Notes: generated by a model not told the origin, from the sequence alone. 64,000 nt of DNA from Athripsodes cinereus (GCA_947579605.1 OX388307.1:7045237-7109236); one strand, 5' to 3'; shown: positions 10,754-22,600, counted from the stretch's first letter. Numbers and translations: made by a program.

Positions 10754-10951
10754 TTAAAACACTGTAACTTTCGCAATTTAATCATATATTTGGCAGAAGT
10801 CTTTGGGAACCAGTCCATCACCAGTGTCATAAACTCGGAAACTGAAACAAAAAATAGTCTATTTTATGTTTATGCCCCTGATGATGGACTAGTTCGAAAG
10901 GGCTCTGCTAAATATATACCTAATTAAATTGTGAAAGTTACAGTATTTTAA
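10754..10951. mobile_element. Palindromic MITE flanked by TTAA
   Basis: The ends TTAAAACACTGTAACTTTC and GAAAGTTACAGTATTTTAA are inverted. The arms extend through ATTAGGTATATATTTAGCAG-like sequence and CCAGTCCATCA. TTAA lies directly outside both ends (10750-10753, 10952-10955), the target choice of piggyBac-like and Kolobok-like elements. No transposase. Confidence 0.85.
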
Positions 10952-11020
10952 TTAAGAAAATTATTTTACAATTTTTGTAGATAATACAATGAAAAGGGAT
11001 CGCGTCCCTTTTGTAATATC

Positions 11021-11560
11021 TAGTGTTGTGGAATTCTCAAGAAATAATTTTACGAGAAATTTACCGAGAAAATTCTCGGTAAATTTCTCGAAGTAGAGAA
11101 TTTTCTATGATTTTTTTTATATTTTATTTAACAGTATAATAATAATAAATACTTTATTCAATCAATCAATAACAATATACAAATGTTCAGACAATTTATC
11201 ACTAATATGGCTACAATTAATTTTGGAAACAAAAAAATGTTAGGTACCTACATAGAAAAAAGTACTAATAAGATGAAAAATCTTGATGTATGACACCCCA
11301 CATGCCGATATTTAAGTTAAAAAAAATTGCAGGTACGTACATGGAAAAAAGTGTTAATAATCTCTTATTTGGCCCTTAATCAGCCCCACAATTTTTTGGA
11401 TCAATCAGGTTGGCTGCGAAGTGTACTTGGCGAAAGGTCATAATACCACTAAGAAAAATTATGTAGAGAAATTTCTCTTCGATCAGAGGAGAAATTCTCG
11501 GAGAAATTTCTCGTTCTCGAGAAATTTCTTTGGAGAATTTTCTCTTCTCACATCACAAGT
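11021..11560. mobile_element. hAT-like element with GAGAAATTTCTC palindrome arrays, 8-bp TSD
   Basis: The ends TAGTGTTGTG and CACATCACAA are imperfect inverted repeats. GTAATATC is duplicated exactly (11013-11020, 11561-11568). Both subterminal zones are packed with GAGAAATTTCTC and GAGAATTTTCTC variants. The middle (about 11120-11450) is AT-rich and may hold a LINE scrap (AATAATAATAAATACTTTAT). No transposase. Confidence 0.85.
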
Positions 11561-11568
11561 AATATCAA

Positions 11569-13040
11569 CGTATTTAAAAAAAAATAAATAATTAAAGATA
11601 TTAAATTTCTAACGAACTAACAAAGGTGTGAATGTCATTACAGCAGTATTGAGTGTCGTTGTTCTGTCGGGTTGTGTGTCTTAAAATAGCTGATACAAAA
11701 ACGAAATATACATAGATACAACTCTCTCTGTATAAAGAACATTCACTCGTGTTGCTATATATAATATAATATCTATTCTTGAAAATGTGGTAGGTAGACA
11801 TATACTGAAAATTAAATTTTCAGCTGGTCACTTCTTCAGTGTGAGCGTTGCGTAAAAGCCAGCGACTCACATTATACACGTTAAATGGAAGTTCTGTTTT
11901 GTTTTTGAATTTTATTGACGGTATTATATCGAGAAATAATTATTGGTATAAACTTAATAGTTTATTCGCTATTCGCAACTGTATCGCCGATAAATTGCAA
12001 ATTTATAAAGATCATTTCAAATAGTTTGTTCGGTAAAGTTTTAACAGTTTCTTCGTTTGTTAATAGTTATAAACGTAAGAGAAATATTTAATAATTAAAA
12101 AAATCAGTGATTGTTATTAGTTAAACGTGTATTCTGTTATATTTGTTCATTCATAAATTATTTAATAGAATAAATAATATAAAACAAATCACTAAATAAA
12201 GTTTATTGAAAATAATTTAACTAGTTTATTGTGGAACAATATAGAAGTTTATTAAATTTAAGCAATTAATCGGAAAGTGAATTATTGAAAAACATTATTC
12301 AAAAGATTCGTTATTATTTCGATTATCGAATTCTTCGCAAATTTAAATTGATCGAACAGGCCAGTTATGTTCTATTCTATTTTCAAATAAATGTCATCTA
12401 TTCGTTTACAATGATCAGGGTAATAGAACAGTTGTCTAGTCATAATTTAAATGTATTCTTAATGTGCCTAACAAATTGTCTATGCACGTTAATAAAAAGT
12501 TAAAATGTGAAAAAATGACATTGTAAGGGCGACTGAAATCTATGAAATATAATTTAGTTTCTTTCGTATATCAGTCAGTTCCACTTTTTTATGAAGATAG
12601 CTACGTTATTACTGTGGAATAAAAATCCATTTAATGAAAAACTCTAGATAAAAACATATTTGCGAATTTGTCTGTAAATAACAGCAAGAAAATTGTAAAA
12701 ATCCGAAAAAATTAACATTGTTAGGGTTAAATAATATATTAATATCTCGAAACATAATAATTATTGTCTATCAATACTTATTATAACTACTAGTAAGACA
12801 AATTTTTCAAGTAGAATGAGTAGTGAAAATTCTGTGTTTAAGGGCGAAACCACACTATGTCGAATTTATGTCAATGTGATTAATGAACATAGTTTTGTAG
12901 TCCTTTTTATGCACTTTTTGAGACATATTCAACTGCCCTGAAAATGCGTTATATTTTGTAATAGGTATTTCTATTTTAAAAAATGATGTCAAATTTATGT
13001 TAAAGAAAATCAACGCCAACGCCATTAGTTCTTGAAAATA
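11569..13040. other. AT-rich, no gene supported
   Basis: The only local contrast is a G/C-richer patch at 11822-11880 containing an initiator-like TTCAGTG. Open frames here are short and without motifs. Confidence 0.4.
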
Positions 13041-13049
13041 TTATTGAAG

Positions 13050-13255
13050 GAGATCCATAGACCACCCGAAGATTAATTTCATCACAAAAGTCTGTGTAAT
13101 TTTGTTAAAAAAAAACTTTGAACGGCCATGCTGAAAAAATGGTGTTTCGTGACTTGGTGTACCTTCTCTCCGACATACAGAGTTGGACATGCAGTAATTA
13201 CATACATCTAAAATAAAAAAAATACATCCTATCGACCCGTTTAAGATTTTCATTA
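13050..13255. repeat. Family N interspersed repeat, copy 1
   Basis: GGCCATGCTGAAAAAATGGT...CTTCTCTCCGACATA resembles 19165-19225 and, more weakly, 28400-28435 and 33930-33955. Unclassified. Confidence 0.45.
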
Positions 13256-13265
13256 AGTATTAATT

Positions 13266-13530
13266 TATCCCGTGGAGCACCCGGTAAAGAATTGGTCTCC
13301 CACTCTTATTCGTAAGTTTTCGAGTGTCCTGTAAAAGGCAGGTGTTCGAAAAAATAAGACATTTTACATCTTAAATTCAGCGATGAGGCTTGTCACCCAT
13401 CCTGAATGTCTTGATTTTATATTGGCACGGAGAGGACAGCTTGCATGTTTATTATATGCAGCTGGTCTGCTGGCTACCCCACTTGTGGGATATGCCGTGA
13501 TGGTATAGTAGTAGTAGTAGTAGTAGTAGT
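13266..13530 (+). mobile_element. SINE-A full-length copy, (TAG)n tail
   Basis: Best-preserved plus-strand member, from CCCGTGGAGCACCCGGTAAA to CCACTTGTGGGATATGCC, GTGATGGTA and eight TAG units. The tail forms a CCCAC/GTGGG hairpin and aligns with the RTE tail at 32075-32107. Confidence 0.9.
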
Positions 13531-13910
13531 AAAATCATTCATTCTATATTCTAAGCGCATTATTTGCTAAGTAAATATCTATTATAGTATAATTTTTTTT
13601 TATGTTTATATACTATATGTATATATTGTACATAGGTAGTGTTTCGATTGTTGTACACAAAACACAATAGTGTTTACCAGTGCAATCAAGTTTATTATGT
13701 GATAGAAGACACTATTATTGTGAATTAATATCTATTGTTCTTATTTTATGCGTATACATAGAATATACCTACAACGATTGAGAACACAGATGTACCTACC
13801 TAGTTTTTCAAGTGTTGCAAAAATTATAGTGCAATCGAAAAACACATTTTTTATAATAATTTATCATATTTTATATTTTAATGCAGCAAATTTTAATACA
13901 TAATAACATT

Positions 13911-14105
13911 ACAACGTTTCCCACAAGTAGGATAGCCAGCGGACTAGCTGCATGTAATAAATATGTAAATTATCCTCTTTGTACCGATATAAGCTTAGGC
14001 ATTCGGAATGGGTGGTAACATAACCTCATTTCTGATCTAAAGATAATAAATGTCTTTAGCGCGATGTTTTACGAATATTTGCCTTTTACAGGACAATCGA
14101 AAATA
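13911..14105 (-). mobile_element. SINE-A diverged copy
   Basis: The minus-strand tail TCCCACAAGTAGGATAGCCA, the GGAATGGGTGG core and the TGCCTTTTACAGGACA segment identify it. The head is eroded. Confidence 0.75.
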
Positions 14106-15504
14106 CAAGCATTCGAAAATAGTAGCATAACATAATTATAAAATATTATTTATTGTATCAAACAAAACAAAACGAAAAGAAAAAGAGTTAAATTAATCAA
14201 AAGAATTATTGTGTCGAGTTTAGGGTTAACTTTGTCGAGAAGATTTATTTTCCTAACATAAGAAGACTTTTATTTACGTGAAAGAATAAAAATAATCAGA
14301 ACAAGATATTGTTTTCCGATTTATGAAGACATATCGTTATGTAAGAATTGAAATTCTCTAAACTAGAAAACAATCTTCATTGAAGAAAATAAAATTCTAA
14401 ATCTTATTATTGAAGAGAACTGATTTTCTTAATTCAAGGAAATATTGTTATAACTCGAGACAAAATTCTCTTGAATTGTTTGAGATAACTAAAATTCTTA
14501 GATTGCGGATACAAAATCGACTTGCTTTTTCTGTGTTCCTCATTTTGTTTTGCCGATACAATCGATAAAATCGTAACAGAATTGTCTGCTTCTACAAATT
14601 ATTCGATTCTGAAGATAAAAAAAATATATTTGATTCAGTTTACTCGGTGTTCTAATAGTGTCTGGGCATTGTGAAATAATTTGGTTTATTTCGAGACGTA
14701 CCTAGGTAGATATGTGCAATATTGGGGACATAAATACATACGTTTATATTTTGAAATCATCTGAAATCTAAAATCATAACAGTTGAAATTCTACCGCTGT
14801 AGTTACATCATAACTATTTTTTGTGTTGCTAGTTCTTCTTTTATTCCTTTTTTTGTTAATTGTTGCAATATAAAAACATCTACCTAAACATATAATATTT
14901 TAACCACAATACAATGCACAGTGAGCAAGTTTATCAAAATATTATAGCGATTTCATCGGTTTGGAAATTTATTCTTTACCAAATAATCTCGATCCCGTGG
15001 ATGATTATTATATGGCGTTTCATCCTTTCTGCTTACCCCGCTTGCATGGTTCAGAGAAGCCAACACTGGCATAGTAGTACTGACAGACTAGAAAGAGTTG
15101 AAAGATTTATAAATTGTCATCTAAACTGATAAATAGGAGTCCTTGGACTCCGACAAATAAAGTTATTTCAACATTACCTCGCTTGCGACGTTTCATGAGG
15201 GTATAGATATATAGGTATAGAGAAAACGATTTTATCATCACAATTTTGGCTTAAAATTTTCAGCGCATTACAATGTCATTTTTTCATCTTATGTTACATA
15301 ACAACTCAGTAAAATTCCTTACGTTTAAAATAATGTGGAGTGCTAATATTTGAACTTAACTATTTTGTGATATATTTTGGCAACTATTGTTGAATACATC
15401 ATCAGTTTTGTTTTGGATTACCTATATACCGGAATATAAGGTAAGATTTAGATATAACTTATTTTGTATTTGTGATGACTTATTTTAGATTAATCTGTCT
15501 ACTT
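14106..15504. other. No gene supported; possible RTE tail scrap
   Basis: AT-rich sequence. At 15010-15050 TTTCATCCTTTCTGCTTACC resembles the WRSILSAYP coding tail of the RTE at 32042-32075, but only over about 40 bp. Confidence 0.35.
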
Positions 15505-15777
15505 TACCATCACTGCGTCTCCCACAAGTGGAGTAATCAGCGAGCTAACTACATCTATACTCTAATGACTACTATTATACCATCATCAGACCAACTGCAT
15601 GTGCTAGGCATGCAATATGCCTTCAAAAAATAAAAGTATCAAGTTCGATTGCAAGCCTCATCGCTGAATTTGAGATGTAAAATATCTTTATTATTTCGAA
15701 CACCTGCTTTTTACGGGAAACTCTAAAACTTACGGAAAAGAGTGGGAGACAAATTCTTAGCCGGATGCTCCACGGAA
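15505..15777 (-). mobile_element. SINE-A copy with duplicated tail
   Basis: The tail motif CTCCCACAAGTGGAGTAATC and a second CTACTATTATACCATCA tail about 65 bp on both precede one body (GCTGAATTTGAGATGTAAAA, CACCTGCTTTTTACGGGA) and head (GGAGACAAATTCTTAGCCGG). One copy has probably inserted in, or duplicated, the tail of another. Confidence 0.75.
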
Positions 15778-15826
15778 ATACATCTAATGAAGATGCTAGT
15801 TTTTCTTTTCGTGACTACAAAAAAAA

Positions 15827-15955
15827 ATTAAGACATTCAGAACGGGTGACATACCTCATCGCTGAATTGAAAAATTTCAATGTCTTCTTATTCTTGATGT
15901 AACTTGTCTTTAACAAGACATTCGAAATCCAGTAGGAAAGAGTGGAAGACCTATT
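15827..15955 (-). mobile_element. SINE-A fragment
   Basis: AAGACATTCAGAACGGGTGA, a CATCGCTGAATT core and AAAGAGTGGAAGACCTATTC. Head and tail are missing. Confidence 0.7.
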
Positions 15956-16461
15956 CATTCGTAATTATTTAAAAATAACTTCATCATTAATAAAAATAAA
16001 ACTATTCCATTTCGGATACAGAAAAAAACGGTGTGAATTTTGATACCACGCATGACACCATTTCCCATACGTCATTGGTTTGACCAAAATGACTCATTGC
16101 TGAATATAAAGATGATGATCTTATTCTCAATTATAGAGTCATAGTTTTTTTAAGCATTTTGGCATATAAATAATTTACACACACTTTTTAACGAAAAAGT
16201 TGACAAACATTAATTATGTACAAATTATATTGACTGTCTTATATAACTATATGTATAGATTAACAGAGGTATGCCTATATTTTTTGAAGATGAATCTAGG
16301 ATTAAAAGAAACCCAATCATACCCCGAACTCACATATAGTAAGCAATATGCTGGTATGGTGAAGTTGGGCAAGGTCTGCAAAGGAAGGAGGAATGTAACC
16401 TGTAATCGCTCGATTGAAAGCCCAAGACTCTTATCATTATAAGATTTATAATTATTAAGTT
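15956..16461. other. No feature recognised
   Basis: AT-rich spacer. Two overlapping 80-84-residue frames on opposite strands have no motif and look like chance. Confidence 0.4.
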
Positions 16462-16622
16462 TGTCGTTACCCTGGAGATAGAACCTCGGCTTCATGCACA
16501 AGAGGTGCGCGGTTCGATCTCAGGAACCGGCAAACTCCACTTTCAAGACACAAGCTTTTAGCCTTATGCGAAGGGTGCACAAGGTTGTATTTAGGTTTAT
16601 AACAAAAACCCAGATACATCTT
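16462..16622 (+). mobile_element. SINE-B copy, tRNA-derived head
   Basis: A-box-like TACCCTGGAGATAG, a B box GGTTCGATCTC, then CGGCAAACTCCACTTTC, ACACAAGCTTTTAGC and the AACAAAAACCCAGATACATC end. Related copies are at 30979, 57487 and 61706. Confidence 0.85.
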
Positions 16623-16848
16623 TCGTGAACAAAAAAAAATTGATTTTTTATATTATAAGCTTGAACCACCATTTTTTATATCCCTTTGCTGTCAAATGGT
16701 TCGATTGTCTATAGTATTGAATGCATAATGTGTTTGTTTGTTGATTTGCATGCAGTTCACAAGAAAGTCATATAATTATAATCATTGAGTTATGTTTTGA
16801 TCAACAGCTACTAACAGTGTGAACTTATTAAGCCTGATTTTAAGTAAT

Positions 16849-16992
16849 TTCGGGTTAGTTGGAAGATATTACAATCTAGTGATAAACTCCTTCTATGTGC
16901 ATTGAATTGTATACCTAACTAATATTTTACGATGCTTTAAAATAATTGATGTTATAACCAATGTACAGTCACAACTATAAATAAAAATAATA
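16849..16992 (+). mobile_element. Family D LINE 3' end, diverged
   Basis: CGGGTTAGTTGGAAGATATT, GTGATAAACTCC and CCAATGTACAGTCACAACTA followed by an A-rich end match 5728-5869. Confidence 0.65.
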
Positions 16993-17035
16993 ATTTCTTA
17001 AGAGATATTCGAAAAAAAATATATTCGTTTTATTA

Positions 17036-17125
17036 GTGGAGTCTCCAGGAAAGAATAGGTCTCCAAGTCTTTACAATAAGTTTTCGGGTAACCTGCAAGG
17101 CACGTATTTGTAAGACATCGCATAT
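17036..17125 (+). mobile_element. SINE-A 5' fragment
   Basis: TGGAGTCTCCAGGAAAGAAT, AGGTCTCC and AAGTTTTCGGGTAACCTGCA match the SINE-A head; the copy stops before the core. Confidence 0.6.
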
Positions 17126-17139
17126 TTATTTATCATTAC

Positions 17140-17685
17140 GTGTATTTATATACATGTGTATCGCCGTGTTAGTATCCATAATACATTATGGGTTTTTCCC
17201 ACCACTTTCCCCTGGATGTTTCTAGAGCAAAGCTCCTATATCATCCAGACTCAACGAAACAAAAGATTTTTTTTTCACGGGAGGGCTCAGGGTTTGCCAG
17301 AAGGACTCCCCCAAAAAATCCTCCCTAAAATTACAAAACCCTTAATGTCCCTTGGAGGAGATACTCACTTCAAGGCACTACTCACTACTACAATATTCTT
17401 ACAAACTATGTTCTTACAGTTACGTATTGCTACGTACTCAAACTCTTAACCCTAGGGACAACACTCTACAACTTATTTACTAGTGTTAGCACAATTAGAA
17501 ATTTACTTACCACTATACTCACCCTTTCATGTAGGTATACAGAATTCTCCTTATAGAAATAGAAAAGAAAAAAAAGAAAAAAAAACATCACAACCAAGGC
17601 TGATAATAGAAATACAATATTCAATCTTAGTTTGGGACTAGCTCGATCTATGTGAATTGTCTATGCATGTAATGTTATGTTATTT
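17140..17685 (+). mobile_element. SINE-C copy split by an insertion
   Basis: The left part GTGTATCGCCGTGTTAGTAT...AATACA and the right part TCTTAGTTTGGGACTAGCTC...ATGTTATGTTATT are contiguous in 4503-4754 but separated here by about 425 bp. The tRNA-like head is missing. Confidence 0.75.
17186..17610 (-). mobile_element. Insertion inside SINE-C, possible R1-type 3' UTR
   Basis: The insert is bounded by AATACA on both sides (17180-17185 and 17611-17616), with partial matches beyond. Read on the minus strand it has a GGTTGTGATGT and long T-run arrangement like the 3' UTR of the R1 copy at 190-438. No coding match, so the class is tentative. Confidence 0.45.
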
Positions 17686-17719
17686 AATACCTTCTATTCA
17701 GCAATGAAGTATGTCAATA

Positions 17720-17860
17720 AAAGTTTAAACATTCAAAATGCGTGGTAAACGTCATTGCTGAATTATTGAAGGTGTTTACGTCTTAAGCTCGAAAACAAAT
17801 ACCTTTATCTTGCAGGACACTCGAAAAGTCACATAAAAGGGGGGTTCTTCTTTACAGAGG
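17720..17860 (-). mobile_element. SINE-A diverged fragment
   Basis: ACATTCAAAATGCGTGGTAA, CATTGCTGAATT and TTGCAGGACACTCGAAAAGT keep the family order; the rest is eroded. Confidence 0.6.
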
Positions 17861-19127
17861 ACACTAAGAAATATAACGATGACATAGTGCACAGATGTGG
17901 TAAGTGCCGCAGAGGGGATTTTACAGGGGAGCATTTTGAAAGTTTAACTATTGCTTTGTTTATGAACTTGAAGATTTAATTAATACATTATCATATTCAC
18001 TGATTTATTATTTACAACTCACAATATTCGTCCACAATAATATTTGAAAAAAATACTTTTTGTGTGTATTTATCTTCGTGTCTCGATTTGAGTAAAAATT
18101 GTACTTACCACATCTGTGCACTGTGCCATCGATAATAAACCAAAATTAAAATAAACGTGGAATCTAGAATTGACAAGTAATAGAAATTGATATTTCATTT
18201 CTTGTTCCTTGTGTAATATGTTTTTAAAATGTAGTCTGGTTTGACACCCCCAAGTGCCCATTGCGGAGCCTATGGAGGTCGAAGAAAATAAATAAATAAA
18301 AAAAAAAAGAAACCCATCAAGTTTCACTTTTCAAAAGTCACTTCAATAACCATAGATTTATTATAGCACAGAATTTAAACAAGCCGTCGTCTTTATTGTT
18401 ATTTTTTTTTATATAACTATTGAATTTCAATCGTGTTTTGATTAATATTGAGGTCACCAGCGAATACCACCAATACTAGAACATTTAAAATGATCTAGCA
18501 TATTACGTCCCGATCAAGTAGATATTATTCTTACCATTAATTTTTACTATCACTATATGTCTATATGAATGTAGGTATAATTATAAATAATATGATATGC
18601 ATCATGTCGCTATACTTTTTATCGGAGCAAAATTAAACTATGTTAAATTTTGGCCAAAGTGACTTCTGAACATATAGTCTTGCAATAATGCCAAAGGTAT
18701 TTATAAATAAATAATTTTCGTTTGCTCTTTTGATTACCGGGTTAGTTGAAAGACTGTTACTTTTTCAGATATACAGGATATCAAAGGATTATCCAGGCGA
18801 GGTTAGCAGCCTACCTGTGGTAAAACAATGCCTAGCTCACAGAACAGGCTCAAAACGCGGGTTTAAAATACCGTTTATTAATTTCTATATTATGTGAAGA
18901 TTGTCATTATTATTATTGGATCATTTATATTGCACCGTTTTTCTAATTAAATCACCACAAGAGCGCATTTATACTATTATTTGTCGCTATAATCTATTTG
19001 TATTACTTTTACAATAGAAATTAAGTAAACTATTTTTATTGTCACAAACTTTATTAGATATTTTTTTTACTATTTTATTTAAACTAATTAGGTACTTAAT
19101 CAGAGACAACAAACATTATAATCAAAA
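17861..19127. other. No gene supported
   Basis: AT-rich. GGGTTAGTTGAAAGACTGTT at 18739-18760 may be a scrap of family D. No coding or RNA signature. Confidence 0.4.
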
Positions 19128-19310
19128 CTATTAAATGAAATACACTTTATTTTAATCGGAAAAAAAATTGATTGACCATATTGAAAAATGATGCCTCTTA
19201 ACTTTGTGTAGTTTCGCTCTGACATAAAATTTTTATGATACAATACATCACATGGGTTGAGTAGCCAAAATAACTGACGTACGATTCTGAGCATAAACAT
19301 ATCGATATGT
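19128..19310. repeat. Family N interspersed repeat, copy 2
   Basis: GACCATATTGAAAAATGATG...GTAGTTTCGCTCTGACATAAA aligns with 13118-13185. Confidence 0.5.
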
Positions 19311-19383
19311 TTCGATAATCGATTTTAAAAAACAGATTTTTATAGCACCTAATTAGGTATGTACCTACTTACATCATTAGCTA

Positions 19384-19853
19384 AAGGGTCGTTCACATTT
19401 GTTCACTTTCAGTGATCACTCCAGATGATCCTTCAAGATGAACGGGCGTTACATCAATTTAGTGATCACTAGCGATGACGGAAGGAAGAGATTACCACTC
19501 GTCATAATTTTGATGAAAGGTCCTTTCACTGAAACGACCATAAACAAGTTTTATCTTATTATTTGTTTTATTCTCTATGAATTTGTATTGAATGTCAGAG
19601 TCATGTACAAAATTATTATGCAGTCGAGAGCTATATTAGTTTATTTTATGTGTTATTTTTCATTTTTGAATTTGTTGAATTATTTTTGTACGAAAATATA
19701 TGTTAAAACTACATACAACATGACAGAGAGTGTTGACATGGCAGTGAAAGCATAGGATGAACAAGTGTGAACAGACGTGTTCACTTTCGATGAACAGGTT
19801 TGACCCTGACACTCTGGATGATCATCCAAAGTGAAGCAATGTGAATGCTACTT
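19384..19853. mobile_element. DNA element with TTCACA-type inverted ends
   Basis: The left end GGGTCGTTCACATTTGTTCA, with GATCACTCCAGATGATCC further in, is mirrored by CTGGATGATCATCC and AAGCAATGTGAATGCTAC at the right end. A second, inverted partial copy is at 41170-41383. The 105-residue frame inside has no transposase motif. Superfamily not assigned. Confidence 0.7.
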
Positions 19854-20019
19854 AAGCAAACATTACAATAGTACATTAGCCATTAAAAATGATGAGGTTT
19901 GACATTATACCCATATTTATTAGCAGGATGACTTGTATTTTTTTTATGCAATTAGTTCACTATTTTACTGTGTGAGGTGCTGTGCTGATGTTATGGATCA
20001 TGTATTTTTAAGATTCGCT

Positions 20020-20285
20020 CCGTGGATATGCCGTGGAGCGCTTGACAAAGAATAGGTTTCCCACTATTTTCCGTAAATTTTCGAATGTCGAATAAAAGGA
20101 AGGTCTTCGTAAAAATAAAGACATTTTAACATTAAATTCAGCGACAAGGTTTTCCATTTATTCTGAATGTCTCAATTTTTTGTTGGCACGGAGAAGACAG
20201 CTTACATATTTATTACATGCAATTGCTGTGATGGTGTACACCTAACTTGTATGATATGCCGTGATGGTGTAGTTTAGTTAGAGTA
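20020..20285 (+). mobile_element. SINE-A copy
   Basis: Head GCCGTGGAGCGCTTGACAAA, core CAGCGACAAGG, and tail TATGCCGTGATGGTGTAG with a degenerate TAG run. The tail motif GTGATGGTGTA appears twice. Confidence 0.8.
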
Positions 20286-20344
20286 TTTAAAAAAATGGCT
20301 TTAATATTAAATTAAATTACCTATTTAAAATATTTAATTAATTA

Positions 20345-20445
20345 AATCTGCCCCATGTCGTACAACCACACGACGTCAGTGCGGCAATAATCCTGGGTTC
20401 AATTCCCGGCCAGAGAAAAATGAAACATTACCTTTATACAGAATT
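20345..20445 (+). mobile_element. SINE-C head fragment
   Basis: A B-box-like GGTTCAATTCCCGGCCAGAG followed by AAAATGAAACATTACCTTT match SINE-C. The A-box half is diverged. Confidence 0.65.
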
Positions 20446-21319
20446 ATACCTAAATATCAAAGTCAAGTTTATTTTATTTCGTATCGAAAATGGGACGTTC
20501 GAAATCAAAATTTCAATTATGAAAAATATAAGTACCTACATTGAATTAGGTAGGTAGGTACTACTATTCGATGTTTTGACGTGACATTATCGATACAAAT
20601 GAATAAGTAGCGTATACTCATGATCGGGTTACTGGTTAAATTCGCAAACTGGTATTTGCAAAGTATGTCGTGTTATAATAATATGTTTAGATACATTTTT
20701 TTTTAAATTTAGATCTCACAACGTGAAGCTTGTATAGAAAAAATATTAAATATTTGAAGGTACATACATATTTTCTATAGGTATAATATAATATATAACT
20801 TCAACTTGTATGTATCGAGAAATATTTTTATTTAAATAATAGTTCTAATAAATTGTCTATGGTTATCGAGTTAGTACATCGGTGATGACGGAAAAAGATC
20901 GAGTCAAAATAATAGTAAATAACAGATGTTTTTAACATAATTTGGATGGCGTTATGCAACTAAGTTTTGAGCCCCAAAACTAAAAAAAATATCATGAATG
21001 TCTTTATTATTTTAAAGCAATTTAATTTTTAAAGCACCATTTTCTAATAACATGAATTCAAGGGCACCATATTATCAGCTATAGTCCTAAGCGCCCAGCA
21101 AAAGGTATCTTTTCAGCTTCCTTGTGAAGCCCTCCATCTCGTAGACCCAGAGGCAGCCTTTTCCGGCATCATTTTGTCGACTGACAACTTATAACTAATT
21201 AAAATGACATAATATAAGTCATAGTTTATAAATGAATAGCCTGTAGTCTGGTTCCAATCCCTTTTTCTACCTGTTCTAAACCTTGAATCTCCTCTCATCT
21301 TTTCTTAAAATTGTATTAT
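20446..21319. other. No feature recognised
   Basis: AT-rich spacer without repeat matches or coding signs. Confidence 0.4.
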
Positions 21320-21410
21320 GAAATTTGGTAAGTTGAAAGAAATCGCGACTCTGCGATAAACTCGTCCTCGAGTTTTCTGGAAGAAATCGCTTATACGATT
21401 TACCTACCCA
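21320..21410 (+). mobile_element. Family D fragment with partial duplication
   Basis: AAGTTGAAAGAAATCGCGAC, TCTGCGATAAACTCGTCCTC, then a second TGGAAGAAATCGCTTATACG. No AATA tail follows. Confidence 0.6.
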
Positions 21411-22465
21411 GTACCCACCTTTCGATTTTTTTTGTAAACACACTTGTATACTATTTTGATAGTAATAAATTTTATTTATCATTTTATTGATCTCAGAAAA
21501 ATATATTAAAATCATCACAGAATCTTCAACAACGAAGGTAACTCGTTGAATTATTCATAAAATACAGTGACGTTGTTTAAATAATATTTATTTCGAATCA
21601 CTAAAAAAATATATTTAATTACTCTTTTGACATAATATGTATTTTCTCCGTATCAACAAAATAATTTTTTCATAATGACTAGCGTACCTACCTCGTCGCT
21701 CACCTATTACAAGATTTTTTTACTAATATCGTTCTAATAATGAGTGCTTCAATTTTTTTTTATCATGATACCTACAAACAAAGTATTGGTAACTTATATT
21801 AGTTATAATAGGTATACTGTAGTTAGAGTCCTACCTATATGTATATGTACATACATATATACATTGAGTTATGATTGTGAATGATTGGATTATATTCATT
21901 ATATGTATGTGTTAGTAATAAATAAACATATCTACCTTATAGCTGTATTAATGATACATATGTATAACACCTGTACATTATTAAATGTAGGCTGGGTTGA
22001 ATATAATCATTTTTTATCATTAATATCAACCATCATGAATATCTTGAACTGTCTGAAAAATATTTGCACGTTTTTTTTTGCACATAGATTTGTGGAAAAT
22101 GCAGTAACAGTTATGAATTAATGAGAATATTATTAAAAATAAGGTATCTATAATTTGAAATAGGCACCTATATAGGTATGTGATATATTTTTCAAATAAA
22201 ATGCAAAAAAAATACAAAAATAAGTATAGTTCATCATGACTTTGTATGCTTAGGTTATTATTGATGATGGGATAATAATTTATTTATTTATTTATTAAAA
22301 CTATAAACGGCAAGAGCCTTTTATATAATAACTCTCAAATCAATACAACATACGAACTATAGTAATAAAAAAGTTCTTTCTTTATATGTTTTTGTAATTT
22401 TGGAGTTTATTAATTATACATAGAGATTTATTCTTCTTCTACTTCCTTGAGTGGCTTGTTATTTA
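21411..22465. other. No feature recognised
   Basis: AT-rich DNA with short chance ORFs and scattered simple repeats. Confidence 0.4.
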
Positions 22466-22600
22466 TTATTATTATTATTATTATTATTTGGATGATTTGT
22501 AAAGCGCCGTTTTGTGAAAAAAAAAATCCACCTTAAGTCCCCTCTACGTCGACTATGACTCTTGAGTAAGCCTGCCTTACCTGTGCCAGCTGGAACAGCT
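22466..22600 (-). mobile_element. Family T LINE 3' end, (AAT)n tail
   Basis: On the minus strand CACAAAACGGCGCTTTACAA, ATCATCC and then (AAT)n. The same order occurs at 54945-55012, and its core at 43295-43325. Confidence 0.6.

Noticed and set aside
15010..15050. RTE 3' relic
   Set aside because: Similarity to the ILSAYP coding tail covers about 40 bp and no (ATGT)n tail follows; too short to list as an element.
19438..19755. 105-residue transposase candidate
   Set aside because: No DDE, HTH or zinc motif; composition fits random translation of AT-rich DNA.
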